64,000 nt of DNA from Alteribacter populi. Its GTDB lineage: Bacteria; Bacillota; Bacilli; Bacillales; Salisediminibacteriaceae. The stretch lies in contig NZ_KZ293963.1 in assembly GCF_002352765.1 (NCBI RefSeq), positions 3,994,559 through 4,058,558 on the forward strand, read 5' to 3'. A program made the position numbers and the translations under genes. Shown in pieces: positions 44,367-54,450 of this stretch (the first letter of the stretch is position 1; each line of letters begins with the position of its first letter). The notes beneath the pieces were generated by a model. That model worked only from the letters and a program-made list of their open reading frames with translations. It searched no databases and was not told where the DNA came from.

Positions 44367-47300
44367 TTACTCTGTTGAGACTGCAGGATCTGCTTGTTGT
44401 TTGACTGGGATGACTTGACGGAAGTGATCTGTAGGTGATTCCATCAATTCGGTTATATAGTTCAATTCATCAAGCTGGCCGTTTTTCGACAGCTGACTTT
44501 GGTAGAGGGTCAGCATCTCCGTTACATCTTGCAGCCCCTGCTCACTTAAAGGTTCGACGACTACTTTCGCGCCCTTAGCAATGCGTTTTTGTATCCCGGC
44601 ATCATCAAGACCGTGCTCTGGAGAGTGACGAAGATAAACGACACCACCTGTCATACCGGCACAAATCCATGGGCCAGGGTCGCCGACAACTAAACCTCGC
44701 CCGTTCGTCATGTACTCAAAGGCAAATCCTTTAATATTCGCGTGGATCCCGATATTGTAGGAACGCTCGCTATGATTTGTGTTTACAGGGTGCCCTCCAA
44801 AGATCATATCAGCACCAGAGAGACGGATTCCAGCTCTTGCATCTGCATTTCCTTGAATAATAAACGTACCTGCTTGAGCACCGTATCCGACACCTTTTCC
44901 GACGGATCCATTATAAAACTTACCGTCTTTTCCTTTGGATTTAAAGATTGAAAACGACCCGCCAAAGGATGTTTTGCCAACTCCGTCCTGGGCACCGCCA
45001 TCAACTAAAATATTAACACCGTCACTATTATACGCACCAAGACCATTTCCTAAAATCGAACCCTTTGTAAAGCTTAAGTTCACTTCAGGAGACGTTCGAT
45101 AAGCACCGTCTAATTTTCCACGTACCCGGTGACAAGAAACACGACTTCCAAGAACTCGTTGTTCAGCGGTTATTTCCGCAAATTCACGAGAAGCAGTCAG
45201 ATCCTCTACGTTAGAGTCCAAGTATTCTGCACCAACAGCGACAGCTAGCTGTTTTTCTTCCTCCATGGCGTGCACAGGTTCAATGGATGGAATGTCCTGT
45301 TCAGGAAGTGTTGCGAGAAGGTCCGTTAAATCCATCGCATCTTTCCCACGCGTTTGCTCGAGTAAGTCAGAGCGCCCTACCATGTCTTGAGTCCGTTCAA
45401 AGCCAAGAGAAGCAGTCAATGCTTGAAGTTCTTTTCCAAAAGCGTTAAACATCCGCTCTAAGCCTTCAACAGCTAAGTCATATTGACGTGGTACAAAACG
45501 GCGGAGGCCATGCTCTTTCGCTTGCGCTTCCGATTCAATTTGAGTCGCAATGCCAACATGACAAGTATCTAAGTGACAGCCGCGACATGCTGTACAACCA
45601 ACAGCGATCATCGACAGCGTCCCAAATCCGATCCGGTTTGCCCCTAAAAGCATAAGCTTTACCACGTCTAACGCACTTTTTACCCCTCCGTCAGCCCAAA
45701 TTTCGACTTTTTTACGGAGTCCAGCTTCAAGAAGGGCATGGTGAGCCGCTTTCACCCCAATTTCAGCGGGTAATCCTACGTGCTGAAGGGCGTGAACACG
45801 AGCGGCACCTGTACCGCCGTCAAAGCCACTTAATGTAATAAAGTCAGCACCTGCTTTGGCGATACCGACAGCAATTGTCCCGATGTTTGGTACGATCGGT
45901 ACTTTGACAGCCACTTTCGCAGTATCATTTGCAGTTTTAATTTCCGTGATCATTTGTGCTAAGTCTTCAATCGAGTATATATCGTGATTGTTTGATGGTG
46001 AAATCAAATCCGATCCTGTTGTCGCATTACGCGCAGCAGCGACTTTATCGGTTACTTTTGAACCTGGTAAGTGACCGCCTTCACCGGGCTTGGCTCCTTG
46101 ACCAATCTTAATTTCAAGTAAGTTAGACGAGTTTAATAGTTCTACGTTAACACCGAATCGTCCGGAGGCAATTTGCTGTCCGCGCGTGTTCGGGTATTTT
46201 CCGAGCATATCCTTGATTTCTCCACCTTCACCGTTAAAACTGATCATGTTCAATCGATCAGCAGCTTCAGCATAAGCACGAAATGCAATCTCGTTTTGTG
46301 ATCCAAAAGACATCGAGCTGATCATAAATGGTAAAGAGTGATTACTAACACCAATATCGACTTTTTCATCGTCAATCTTTGAATCGACCGCTTTTAAATC
46401 CGTCAAATGACGAATGTTAATCGGGTTTTTCTCTTCCTGCTCCTGCAGCTTTTCTTTGAAAGCCTTATAGTCTCCCTTTCCAGATGCAAGATCTCCAAGA
46501 GCTTTCCAAAGCCGCGGAAAGAGGTGGAACGTTTTACCCGGGCGGATTTTTTCTGAATGAAAGTCTTCCACTCGGTTCATACTATCTTCTTTCATATGAT
46601 CAAAATTGTAGCTCACGTCTTTACTGCCAAGGAAGTTGACGATGTTAAGTTCGCTAGCAATTTCTTCATTAAGGCCGATAGCAGAGAATAACCGCCCATA
46701 ACCGCGAAGTTCATGAATTCCAATTGTGGAAATGACTTTTTCAAGACCTTTGTTCATCGCCTCATAAAGTTTGACAGCAGGTTCTGCACTTTCATCAATA
46801 ACTGTTGCCATCATAAGGTGCGGGTTAACGATGTCAGCACCTAACCCAAAAGCAAGCGCTAAATCATGCAGCATGCGAATGGACCCAGATCGCAGAGCAA
46901 TCGAACATTTACGGCGTTTCTCTGCGTGAGTTAACGTTTGATCAATAGCCGAGACGACGAGATGAGGATCTAACCATAAATGATCTTCATCTTGGTGAGA
47001 CAAGTTGTCATCTAAAACGAGAAGTGTTTTCCCTTTTTCCACAGCTTCAAGTGCAACGTCTTTTAAACGGTCCAATGCTTCCTTCACTGATTCAGTTTTT
47101 GAATAAGTCAGTGGAAGAGTGGCGGAAAGGTCTGCTTTTTGAAAGTGAGAGACAATTCCTTCATAGGAAGGCTGACCGGCTTCTTTTTCTAACATTTTTC
47201 CAGCAAGTCCCTCTGCTACAAGAGGTGAATCAAGTTCAAGGACCACTGAGACATCTACTTTTTCAAATAATGCTGGACGACGGCCAAGGACGACACGAGT

Positions 47301-48863
47301 AGAGAAGTGCTCCATTTCACGATCCCGGTCAATTGCAGGATTCGTTACAACCGCTACACTCTCTTTTATAAAATCAGCAACGTTTTTACGTCCAGGATGA
47401 ATCGAAGCAAGCGGTGCATCATGACCTAGTGAGCGAATGGGTTCTACACCTTTATCGGCCATCTGCTCAATTAATTGGATGTGCTCACGATCCCAGCCGT
47501 AAGCTGCATAATCGTTATTCGTTACTTTGGGATTAAAGTAAACCGTATCTGAATCGGTTTCTATATTAGTAGATAATCGCGACCGGCTGTCTTTAACGGC
47601 CAGTCGATCAGATAACCGGTTGTATACCTCTTCTTGAAATTTGTCATGCCAGTAAACTTGGATCCTACCATCTTTTCCACGAAGTAAGCCGACTTTTTCT
47701 CCAGGAGCGAACGGTTTAGGTTCATTTACATAGGTGCTGGATGTAAAAATCCCTTGTTCAGAAGAGAAAATGAAACTTGTATCCGTTTCCAGCATCCAAA
47801 CAGGTCGTAATCCTAATGAATCGACACTAAAAACCGCTTCGTTTCCGTGCCGAGAAATAATCCCCGCCGGTCCTTGGGCAAAGTGGCCCCAAGCTTCGCG
47901 CATATAAGTAAATAAATCCTGCAAATGGTCAGGATAAGCTTTCATTTCGTTCACGATCGGCGGAAAGATCAGCTCCATCGCTTCAAACAACCCATACCCG
48001 TGTTTCGAAACAAACGTATCAAGAACACGGTTTAAATCTTGAGAATCACTTCCTCCATCAACGAGGGGAACACCAATCATATCCGCTTCATCACGTAATT
48101 TTGCAATCGTATTAATTTCTCCGTTATGACCGATCACACTAAAAGGCTGGACGCGAAAGAAGTTTGACAACGTATTGGTAGAATAACGGTTATGTCCTAA
48201 TGTCATCGTGGAGGCTACTAATGGACTATTTAAGTCAGAGTAATACTTTGGCAAAATGTCCCCTGCTCCCATCACTTTATATACGACATACGAATCACTT
48301 AATGAGGCTACATGGATAGCTGGGTTTTTTTCTGCTTGAATTGTAAAATCAAAAAGCACTGCATCTTGGTTAATTTTTTCTGCACCCGTTAAAAAGGCGA
48401 CTTGCCAGAAGATAGGTTCATGTTTTCTACCTAAAGGGCCTAATGCTTCTGTTTTCGTTTGGTTGTCGCTCTCAAAAACGAGTGTCCAGTTCTGCTCTTG
48501 GGCAAGTTGCTTTATTTCTTCTTTTGTATTTTCTGTGTCAACAGACTGATCAAGAAAGAAGTGACCGACTACAAAGTCGTCGCGATTTAAAAATTCTATA
48601 TCAGTCCCGGCTTCACTCAATTTTTCAGTCCAGAGGCGCCACGGTATATCCATGTGAATACCAACGCCATCCCCTTCCTCGTTAATAAAACCAGCGCGGT
48701 GGTTCATTTTTACGAGAGATTCAATGGTATCATCGATATTTTGCTTTGACGGTTTATTTTCTTTTTCTACAAAAGCGACGATGCCGCAGCTGTCGTGCTC
48801 TTGTTTCATAGCATGACGAAAACGGGCAATGTCTTGGTTTCGGTTAGGCATAGCATTGGTCAT
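44367..48863 (-). CDS. gltB: Glutamate synthase large subunit (GOGAT alpha), orphan
   Basis: 1498 residues from ATG 48863 (AGGAGG 11 bases upstream; a GTG at 48875 is also in frame). Glutamine amidotransferase nucleophile Cys26 in EHDSCGIVAF, exposed after propeptide removal; FMN domain block GEGGHLPGSKV and SGFDGGTGAARVHALQHVGLP; 3Fe-4S motif CTACRGCHLDTC (C-x5-C-x4-C); C-terminal GXGXG beta-helix. Makes glutamate from glutamine and 2-oxoglutarate. No small subunit gene or GltC-like regulator adjoins it. In B. subtilis this family member is called gltA. Confidence 0.93.
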   Translation of the reverse strand: MTNAMPNRNQDIARFRHAMKQEHDSCGIVAFVEKENKPSKQNIDDTIESLVKMNHRAGFINEEGDGVGIHMDIPWRLWTEKLSEAGTDIEFLNRDDFVVGHFFLDQSVDTENTKEEIKQLAQEQNWTLVFESDNQTKTEALGPLGRKHEPIFWQVAFLTGAEKINQDAVLFDFTIQAEKNPAIHVASLSDSYVVYKVMGAGDILPKYYSDLNSPLVASTMTLGHNRYSTNTLSNFFRVQPFSVIGHNGEINTIAKLRDEADMIGVPLVDGGSDSQDLNRVLDTFVSKHGYGLFEAMELIFPPIVNEMKAYPDHLQDLFTYMREAWGHFAQGPAGIISRHGNEAVFSVDSLGLRPVWMLETDTSFIFSSEQGIFTSSTYVNEPKPFAPGEKVGLLRGKDGRIQVYWHDKFQEEVYNRLSDRLAVKDSRSRLSTNIETDSDTVYFNPKVTNNDYAAYGWDREHIQLIEQMADKGVEPIRSLGHDAPLASIHPGRKNVADFIKESVAVVTNPAIDRDREMEHFSTRVVLGRRPALFEKVDVSVVLELDSPLVAEGLAGKMLEKEAGQPSYEGIVSHFQKADLSATLPLTYSKTESVKEALDRLKDVALEAVEKGKTLLVLDDNLSHQDEDHLWLDPHLVVSAIDQTLTHAEKRRKCSIALRSGSIRMLHDLALAFGLGADIVNPHLMMATVIDESAEPAVKLYEAMNKGLEKVISTIGIHELRGYGRLFSAIGLNEEIASELNIVNFLGSKDVSYNFDHMKEDSMNRVEDFHSEKIRPGKTFHLFPRLWKALGDLASGKGDYKAFKEKLQEQEEKNPINIRHLTDLKAVDSKIDDEKVDIGVSNHSLPFMISSMSFGSQNEIAFRAYAEAADRLNMISFNGEGGEIKDMLGKYPNTRGQQIASGRFGVNVELLNSSNLLEIKIGQGAKPGEGGHLPGSKVTDKVAAARNATTGSDLISPSNNHDIYSIEDLAQMITEIKTANDTAKVAVKVPIVPNIGTIAVGIAKAGADFITLSGFDGGTGAARVHALQHVGLPAEIGVKAAHHALLEAGLRKKVEIWADGGVKSALDVVKLMLLGANRIGFGTLSMIAVGCTACRGCHLDTCHVGIATQIESEAQAKEHGLRRFVPRQYDLAVEGLERMFNAFGKELQALTASLGFERTQDMVGRSDLLEQTRGKDAMDLTDLLATLPEQDIPSIEPVHAMEEEKQLAVAVGAEYLDSNVEDLTASREFAEITAEQRVLGSRVSCHRVRGKLDGAYRTSPEVNLSFTKGSILGNGLGAYNSDGVNILVDGGAQDGVGKTSFGGSFSIFKSKGKDGKFYNGSVGKGVGYGAQAGTFIIQGNADARAGIRLSGADMIFGGHPVNTNHSERSYNIGIHANIKGFAFEYMTNGRGLVVGDPGPWICAGMTGGVVYLRHSPEHGLDDAGIQKRIAKGAKVVVEPLSEQGLQDVTEMLTLYQSQLSKNGQLDELNYITELMESPTDHFRQVIPVKQQADPAVSTE

Positions 48864-49074
48864 AATGACCGTCACCTCCTGAAAAAATAAGTAATGTGAG
48901 AAAAGTTGATAAAGCTGATAAAAAAAGATCGACCATCTACTTTGACAGAATTGTCAGATAATATCTAGGGTACCACGTGATGAATAAAAAATCAATTATT
49001 TATACATTCAGTTGGATGAAATAAGGGTGTGAATGGCCGTGGTATTAGCAAGTGAAATTGCTGTAATGTTATTT

Positions 49075-49088
49075 TGAAAGCGTTTACA
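49075..49088. promoter_or_regulatory. Candidate cre site upstream of glutamate synthase
   Basis: TGAAAGCGTTTACA fits TGWAARCGYTWNCW at every position. It is about 210 bases upstream of the gltB start and just beyond the gsaB terminator, so gltB is the only plausible target. Confidence 0.65.
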
Positions 49089-49097
49089 GTGGCCTGT

Positions 49098-49131
49098 ACA
49101 AAAAAAGAGGATGAGACAAACTCATCCTCAG
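49098..49131 (-). terminator. Terminator of gsaB
   Basis: GAGGATGAG / CTCATCCTC stem with a 5-nt loop; on the minus strand followed by TTTTTTTG. Confidence 0.9.
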
Positions 49132-49167
49132 TAGTAAGATCTTGAATAAATATACAAATTCTTAATA

Positions 49168-50454
49168 CTACAATTTAGAAAAAGCGTAATCTACAGCTTC
49201 AAGAGTCTTCTCGATGTCTGCTTCCGTATGCTCCGTCGTTAGGAACCAGGCTTCATATTTAGAAGGAGCAAGGTTTATCCCTTGCTCAAGCATTAGTTTA
49301 AAGAAGCGGCCAAACATTTCACCATCACTGTTTTCTGCTTGATCGTAATTAGTCACACCTGCGACACCGAAGTACACGGTAAGCGCTCCTTTCAAACGAT
49401 TGAGTGTGATTGGAACATTGTAGGTCGCAGCATGGTTACGAATGCCTTCTTCTAATTGAGCGCCTAATTCATCCAGATACTCGTATACACCAGGCTGTTT
49501 CAGTACTTCTAAACAAGCAATGCCAGCGCGTATAGATGCCGGGTTTCCAGCCATTGTTCCTGCTTGATAGGCAGGTCCGAGTGGGGCAACTTCTTCCATT
49601 ATGTCTTGTCGTCCGCCATAAGCTCCAATTGGTAGTCCTCCACCGATGATTTTGCCTAGTGCGGTCATATCCGGTTCGACATTGGTATAGTTTTGCGCAC
49701 CGCCGTACATAAAGCGGAAGGCAGTGATAACTTCATCATAAATGACGAGTGCACCTGCTTCGTGAGTGATCTCATTTACTTTTTCTAAAAAACCAGGGGC
49801 TGGTTCGACGATTCCAAAATTTCCAACGATCGGTTCAACAAGAACACCGGCTATTTCATCTCCCCATTTCGTGATTGCCTCTTTGAAGCTTTCAATATCA
49901 TTAAAAGGAACGGTAATGACTTCTTTTGCAATGTTTTTTGTCACTCCTGCAGAATCGGGGCTGCCAAGTGTGGCAGGACCAGATCCAGCTGCGACAAGGA
50001 CAAGGTCAGAATGTCCGTGATAACATCCCGCAAATTTGATGATTTTATCACGTCCTGTATAAGCACGAGCGACACGGATCGTTGTCATCACCGCTTCAGT
50101 TCCGGAGTTCACAAAACGGACTTTTTCCATGGAAGGAATTGCTTCTTGAAGCATTTTCGCAAATGTATTTTCATAAGCCGTGGGTGTTCCGTATAGGACA
50201 CCATCTTCTGCTGCTTGTTTGATCGATTCGGTAATATGAGGGTGCGCGTGTCCTGTAATAATTGGACCGTATGCCGCTAAGTAATCAATATATTGGTTGC
50301 CGTCCACATCCCAGAAGTAAGCACCTTTTGCTTTTTCCATAAAAACAGGAGATCCACCGCCAACCGCTTTGAACGATCGTGAGGGACTATTTACGCCTCC
50401 CAAGATATGCTCTTGGGCAACTTGATTATGTTTTTCTGATTCAGTAAATTTCAT
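49168..50454 (-). CDS. gsaB: Glutamate-1-semialdehyde 2,1-aminomutase 2
   Basis: 428 residues, class III PLP aminotransferase fold. PLP lysine Lys268 in TALGKIIGGGLPIGAYGG; other blocks GGVNSPSRSFKAVGG, FVNSGTEAVMTTIRVAR, YDEVITAFRF. AAGGAGG precedes ATG 50454. Converts glutamate-1-semialdehyde to 5-aminolevulinate for haem synthesis. Named gsaB by synteny with the bcp/perR region; a hemL copy within the hem operon would lie elsewhere. Confidence 0.93.
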   Translation of the reverse strand: MKFTESEKHNQVAQEHILGGVNSPSRSFKAVGGGSPVFMEKAKGAYFWDVDGNQYIDYLAAYGPIITGHAHPHITESIKQAAEDGVLYGTPTAYENTFAKMLQEAIPSMEKVRFVNSGTEAVMTTIRVARAYTGRDKIIKFAGCYHGHSDLVLVAAGSGPATLGSPDSAGVTKNIAKEVITVPFNDIESFKEAITKWGDEIAGVLVEPIVGNFGIVEPAPGFLEKVNEITHEAGALVIYDEVITAFRFMYGGAQNYTNVEPDMTALGKIIGGGLPIGAYGGRQDIMEEVAPLGPAYQAGTMAGNPASIRAGIACLEVLKQPGVYEYLDELGAQLEEGIRNHAATYNVPITLNRLKGALTVYFGVAGVTNYDQAENSDGEMFGRFFKLMLEQGINLAPSKYEAWFLTTEHTEADIEKTLEAVDYAFSKL

Positions 50455-50640
50455 ATGTAAATTCCTCCTTAAAAGCTACATCACGTCCTTCATTGTAGCA
50501 TGAATAATCAACACTACCACATCTCCCCGATTGCGATGGTAAAACTGGAAAACTTTCATCCCAGGTTCGAAGTCTACTACCTTGAATGGAACGGCACCTT
50601 TCGTTAAACTAGTAAAGTTGTAACGAGAGGAGGGATCTTA

Positions 50641-51651
50641 ATGAACGTGATTGAGGTTAACGGATTAAGAAAAGAATTTAAATCTTATTCGAGCCGAAAA
50701 GGTCTGGGAGGCGCTTTTCGCGATTTACTTACGAGAAACTATACTGTTTTACGAGCAGTGGATGATATATCTCTTAATGTTAAACAAGGAGAAATGGTCG
50801 CTTACATCGGTGAGAATGGTGCTGGTAAATCTACGACGATTAAAATGCTTACTGGTATTTTGACACCGTCTGCAGGTGAAGTTCGTGTAAACGGCATGAA
50901 TCCTCATAAAGAAAGAGAACAGTTTGTGCGGACGATTGGCGTCGTTTTTGGTCAACGCTCACAGCTATGGTGGGACATCGCTGTACAAGAATCGTTTCGT
51001 CTTTTGAAAAAAGTGTATCGCCTATCTGATGAGCATTACGATACTCATATGAAGGAAGTTATTGAAACGCTTGAAATTCAACCATTATTGGATAAACCCG
51101 TTCGAAAGCTATCATTAGGACAACGGATGCGTTGTGAACTCGCAGCAGCGCTCATTCATAACCCACCACTGCTTTTTTTAGATGAGCCTACAATTGGGCT
51201 GGATGTTCTTGTGAAGATGAAGATCCGCGAGTTCTTAAAAGAAATCAACCGTAAGTACAAAACGACGATCTTGCTTACAACTCACGATTTATCTGACATT
51301 GAAGCGTTGTGTGATCGTGTCGTTCTTTTAGATGAAGGAAAAATCATTTACGATGGCGCGCTTGATCAACTACAAAAGAATTGGGTCGAAGGAAAGCAAG
51401 TCCAATTTGAATTCCAAAAATCGATTCAAAAAGAATCATTGGAGGCCGTTACGGCTGATTTCCCGGTAAAATGGCGGGCTGGAGATAAAATGAAAGCTTG
51501 GAAAGCAACAGTTGAGGGAGACGATGAACTCGTTTCCAAAATGATGAGTGTCGTCATGAGTCATTACCCGATTTCTGATGTGAAACTGAATCAAGTGTCG
51601 ACGGAAGAAATTATTCGGAACATTTACGAGGAAGGGATCCGCCATGGCTAG
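50641..51651 (+). CDS. ABC-2 type transporter ATPase (COG4586-like)
   Basis: 336 residues. Walker A GENGAGKST near 59-67, signature LSLGQRMRCELAAAL, Walker B LLFLDEPTIGLDVLVK, switch His TTHDLSDIEALCDRV. The insertion FGQRSQLWWDIAVQESF is typical of this subgroup. AGAGGAGGG precedes ATG 50641. The C-terminal ~80 residues form an accessory domain. Overlaps the first permease by eight bases. Substrate unknown; related cassettes export drugs, polysaccharides or lipids. Confidence 0.9.
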   Translation: MNVIEVNGLRKEFKSYSSRKGLGGAFRDLLTRNYTVLRAVDDISLNVKQGEMVAYIGENGAGKSTTIKMLTGILTPSAGEVRVNGMNPHKEREQFVRTIGVVFGQRSQLWWDIAVQESFRLLKKVYRLSDEHYDTHMKEVIETLEIQPLLDKPVRKLSLGQRMRCELAAALIHNPPLLFLDEPTIGLDVLVKMKIREFLKEINRKYKTTILLTTHDLSDIEALCDRVVLLDEGKIIYDGALDQLQKNWVEGKQVQFEFQKSIQKESLEAVTADFPVKWRAGDKMKAWKATVEGDDELVSKMMSVVMSHYPISDVKLNQVSTEEIIRNIYEEGIRHG

Positions 51652-52447
51652 TAAACTTTCGATGTATGTAGAAATGGTACGGATCCGCTTTCTCATGATG
51701 CTCGCTTACCGCACCAACTACTATAGCGGCATCCTTATTTACAGTATTAATATCGGTGCTTATTATTTTCTTTGGCAGGCGATTTACGGCGGACAAGAGT
51801 CAATACAAGATTTAAGCATCGTACAAATGACGACTTACATTGCGATTGCATGGATGGCGAGGGCGTTTTATTTTAACAACATTGACCGCGAAATCTCTCA
51901 AGAAATTCAAGACGGGAAAGTCGCTGTGGAAATGATTAGACCTTACAATTACTTAGGCATGAAAACAATGCAAGGGTTAGGAGAGGGACTTTTTCGGTTG
52001 TTGTTTTTCTCAGTCCCTGGTATGGCGATCGTCTGGCTCGTATTTCCGATCAGTTTCTCTAATGATTTATCGATTTGGGGATTATTCTTCGTGTCACTTT
52101 TATTCAGCTTTATCGTTAACACCCAAATCAACTTAATTACAGGAATTCTTACGTTCTTTTTACTTTATAACACAGGCTTAATTCGAGCCAAGAGAGTGGT
52201 TATCGATTTGTTTTCAGGACTGTTGCTTCCCATTTCCTTTTACCCGTTATGGGCTCAGGATATCATGAGCTTCCTGCCGTTCCAGGCAATCAGCTACATT
52301 CCGTCGATGATCTTTACTGAAGGCTTTACTGGTGGTGAAGTGTACTCAGCAATTTTGCTTCAACTTATGTGGTCTGTCATTCTTTTTATTCCTATTCAAT
52401 TACTTTGGATAGCTGCGAAACGGCAGCTCATCGTACAAGGAGGGTAA
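51644..52447 (+). CDS. ABC-2 type permease (COG4587-like)
   Basis: 267 residues, six membrane spans. Starts inside the end of the ATPase gene (ATG 51644), indicating translational coupling; AGGAAGG-like site in the overlap. Coupling helix region EIQDGKVAVEMIRPYNYLGM. Works with the next gene as a heterodimeric channel. Confidence 0.88.
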   Translation: MASKLSMYVEMVRIRFLMMLAYRTNYYSGILIYSINIGAYYFLWQAIYGGQESIQDLSIVQMTTYIAIAWMARAFYFNNIDREISQEIQDGKVAVEMIRPYNYLGMKTMQGLGEGLFRLLFFSVPGMAIVWLVFPISFSNDLSIWGLFFVSLLFSFIVNTQINLITGILTFFLLYNTGLIRAKRVVIDLFSGLLLPISFYPLWAQDIMSFLPFQAISYIPSMIFTEGFTGGEVYSAILLQLMWSVILFIPIQLLWIAAKRQLIVQGG

Positions 52448-52453
52448 CAAGCT

Positions 52454-53239
52454 GTGTTTTATGTATCGATATTCTTTCAGTACGCTTCTCAATATTTGAA
52501 AACACGGATGTCGTACCGGGCAGATCTTGTCGTTGAGTTGTTTTCAGATCTATTGTTTCAAGCGGTAAACTTAATTTTTATCCTTGTTGTATTCGGTCAT
52601 ACGACATTTTTAAGTGGCTGGAGTCGTGAAGAAATCATCTTTATTTACGGCTTTTTCCTTGTACCCTACGCAGTTTTCAGCTCGTTTTTTAACATATGGG
52701 ATTTTAACGAGCGCTACATCGTAAAAGGGGAAATGGACCGCGTCTTGACCCGGCCTATCCACAGCTTGTTTCAAATCATTATCGAGCGGATGGAGCTCGA
52801 ATCGATGTTTGGCGTGATTACCGGTGTAGCGATTATGTTTTATGCAGGATCTGAACTCGGGCTGACACTCAGCTGGTACGATCCGTTTATGTTTATCATG
52901 ATGGTCATTGGCGGTTCCCTTATTTATGCCGGTATTTTTATTATCCTAGCAAGTATCAGCTTTTGGTCCGATTCGCGAACGGACATTATGCCGATGATGT
53001 ACAACATCGGAAACTATGGACGTTATCCTGTAGATATTTACAACCAAGTGATCCGGTATATGCTCACATGGATTTTGCCGTTTGCATTTGTAGGTGTTTA
53101 TCCGGCAGCGTTCTTTTTAGGTCGTGAAGAATGGTACGGCTATGCGTTTTTCACCCCAGTGATGGGGCTGATTTTTATTACAATGTCGGTGTTTTTCTGG
53201 AATGCAGGAGTGAAGCGTTACCGCGGCGCTGGTAACTGA
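52454..53239 (+). CDS. ABC-2 type permease (COG3694-like)
   Basis: 261 residues, six spans, from GTG 52454 behind AAGGAGGG, six bases after the previous stop. Motif VKGEMDRVLTRPIHSLFQII matches the coupling helix of its partner. Completes the ATPase-permease-permease exporter. Confidence 0.88.
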   Translation: MFYVSIFFQYASQYLKTRMSYRADLVVELFSDLLFQAVNLIFILVVFGHTTFLSGWSREEIIFIYGFFLVPYAVFSSFFNIWDFNERYIVKGEMDRVLTRPIHSLFQIIIERMELESMFGVITGVAIMFYAGSELGLTLSWYDPFMFIMMVIGGSLIYAGIFIILASISFWSDSRTDIMPMMYNIGNYGRYPVDIYNQVIRYMLTWILPFAFVGVYPAAFFLGREEWYGYAFFTPVMGLIFITMSVFFWNAGVKRYRGAGN

Positions 53240-53307
53240 TAGTTAAAAACGGGTTCCTTGTCCTAAATTCGTCTCTTTTTTCATAAAGTGAAGAGAGGTG
53301 AATAAGG

Positions 53308-53736
53308 ATGGGAACCCTTTTATTAATTTTTGTGACGATCATGTCAATAGTTGGGATTGTGATGAGCTTTCTATTGTTAGTGAAAAACCAACCCCACTAT
53401 AGAAGAAGACTTTCACTTCGAAACTTTCTCGTATTACTACTCGTATATGCCACCGTCATTATCGGGTTTGGCTGTATTTACTTGAGTCTTCACTTTTTAG
53501 GGGTATCTGTTTTGTTAGAAGGTACAGGCCGAATGGATGGTCCTTTGGCTCATTTAATAGAAGATGTTATGTATTTTAGTGCAGTTACATTGCTCACGGT
53601 AGGCTACGGTGATATCATTCCCGAAGGTATCGGACGCTGGATTGCGATGGTACAGGCATTGATCGGCTATTTGCTGCCAGCTGCATTTGTCGTCACGAGC
53701 ATCGTTTATAACGAAAGAAGTGCGGATCGTTTGTAG
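53308..53736 (+). CDS. Two-TM potassium channel
   Basis: 142 residues. Two main membrane segments plus an N-terminal one; the pore loop carries the K+ selectivity filter TVGYGD near 97-102, followed by the inner helix (IAMVQALIGYLLPAAFVVT). No RCK regulatory domain is attached, as in minimal KcsA-like channels. GAGAGGTG precedes ATG 53308. Stands between an exporter operon and bcp. Confidence 0.9.
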   Translation: MGTLLLIFVTIMSIVGIVMSFLLLVKNQPHYRRRLSLRNFLVLLLVYATVIIGFGCIYLSLHFLGVSVLLEGTGRMDGPLAHLIEDVMYFSAVTLLTVGYGDIIPEGIGRWIAMVQALIGYLLPAAFVVTSIVYNERSADRL

Positions 53737-53792
53737 GTGAAGCTAATCTTGGTTATCCTTAAAGAAGATAGAAGAACAAAGGAGTGTTATGA

Positions 53793-54260
53793 ATGACTGT
53801 AGAAGTTGGACAAAAAGCACCTGAATTTACTCTCAAAGCAAACGATGGAAAAGAAGTCAGCTTATCCGATTACAAAGGGAAAAATGTCGTTCTTTATTTT
53901 TACCCAAAGGATATGACGCCAGGCTGTACAACAGAAGCATGTGACTTTCGTGATCACCACGAAAACTTTGAAGAATTAGACGCGGTTATTTTAGGCGTCA
54001 GCCCTGATCCGGTGGAACGTCATGAAAAATTCATCGATAAGCATGGCTTGCCGTTTTTATTGCTTGCTGACGAAGACCATAAAGTAGCCGAGGATTACGG
54101 CGTGTGGCAGCTGAAGAAAAACTTCGGCAAAGAATACATGGGTATCGAACGCTCAACCTTTGTCATCGATAAAGAAGGCAATTTGGTGAAAGAATGGCGC
54201 AAAGTCCGTGTTAAAGGACATGTTGAAGAAGCGTTGGCGTTTTTGAAAGAGCAGCAGTAG
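53793..54260 (+). CDS. bcp: Thiol peroxidase / bacterioferritin comigratory protein (peroxiredoxin Q)
   Basis: 155 residues. Peroxidatic Cys45 and resolving Cys50 in MTPGCTTEACDFRD, the atypical 2-Cys PrxQ arrangement; downstream RSTFVIDKEG. AAGGAGTG precedes ATG 53793. Reduces hydrogen and organic peroxides with thioredoxin. Named ygaF/bcp in B. subtilis where it also follows gsaB. Confidence 0.95.
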   Translation: MTVEVGQKAPEFTLKANDGKEVSLSDYKGKNVVLYFYPKDMTPGCTTEACDFRDHHENFEELDAVILGVSPDPVERHEKFIDKHGLPFLLLADEDHKVAEDYGVWQLKKNFGKEYMGIERSTFVIDKEGNLVKEWRKVRVKGHVEEALAFLKEQQ

Positions 54261-54269
54261 TGGTTTTAG

Positions 54270-54298
54270 AAGAGGCGTCCGAATGGGCGTCTTTTTTT
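54270..54298 (+). terminator. Terminator of bcp
   Basis: GAGGCGTCC / GGGCGTCTT (with G-T pairs) with a 4-nt loop and seven Ts. Confidence 0.8.
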
Positions 54299-54320
54299 AG
54301 TAAGGTGTTGTTGGTGTCGT

Positions 54321-54370
54321 TATTTGTCGAATCGCTGATAAATGACTCATTTCCGCCGATATACCCGAAC
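54321..54370. repeat. R3 repeat, short copy
   Basis: TATTTGTCGAATCGCTGATA, then TCATTTCCGCCGATATACCCG; same start and unit as the 31941-32034 copy. Confidence 0.65.
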
Positions 54371-54396
54371 AAAACCGGATAATCCCCTCAATAACG

Positions 54397-54427
54397 CAAA
54401 AAACTTTGCCCGATCAAGAGCAAAGTC
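54397..54427 (-). terminator. Terminator of the lipoprotein gene at 54451
   Basis: ACTTTGC / GCAAAGT stem; minus-strand continuation TTTTTTGCG. Confidence 0.8.
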
Positions 54428-54450
54428 TAAGTTCTAAGTATACAAATTTT

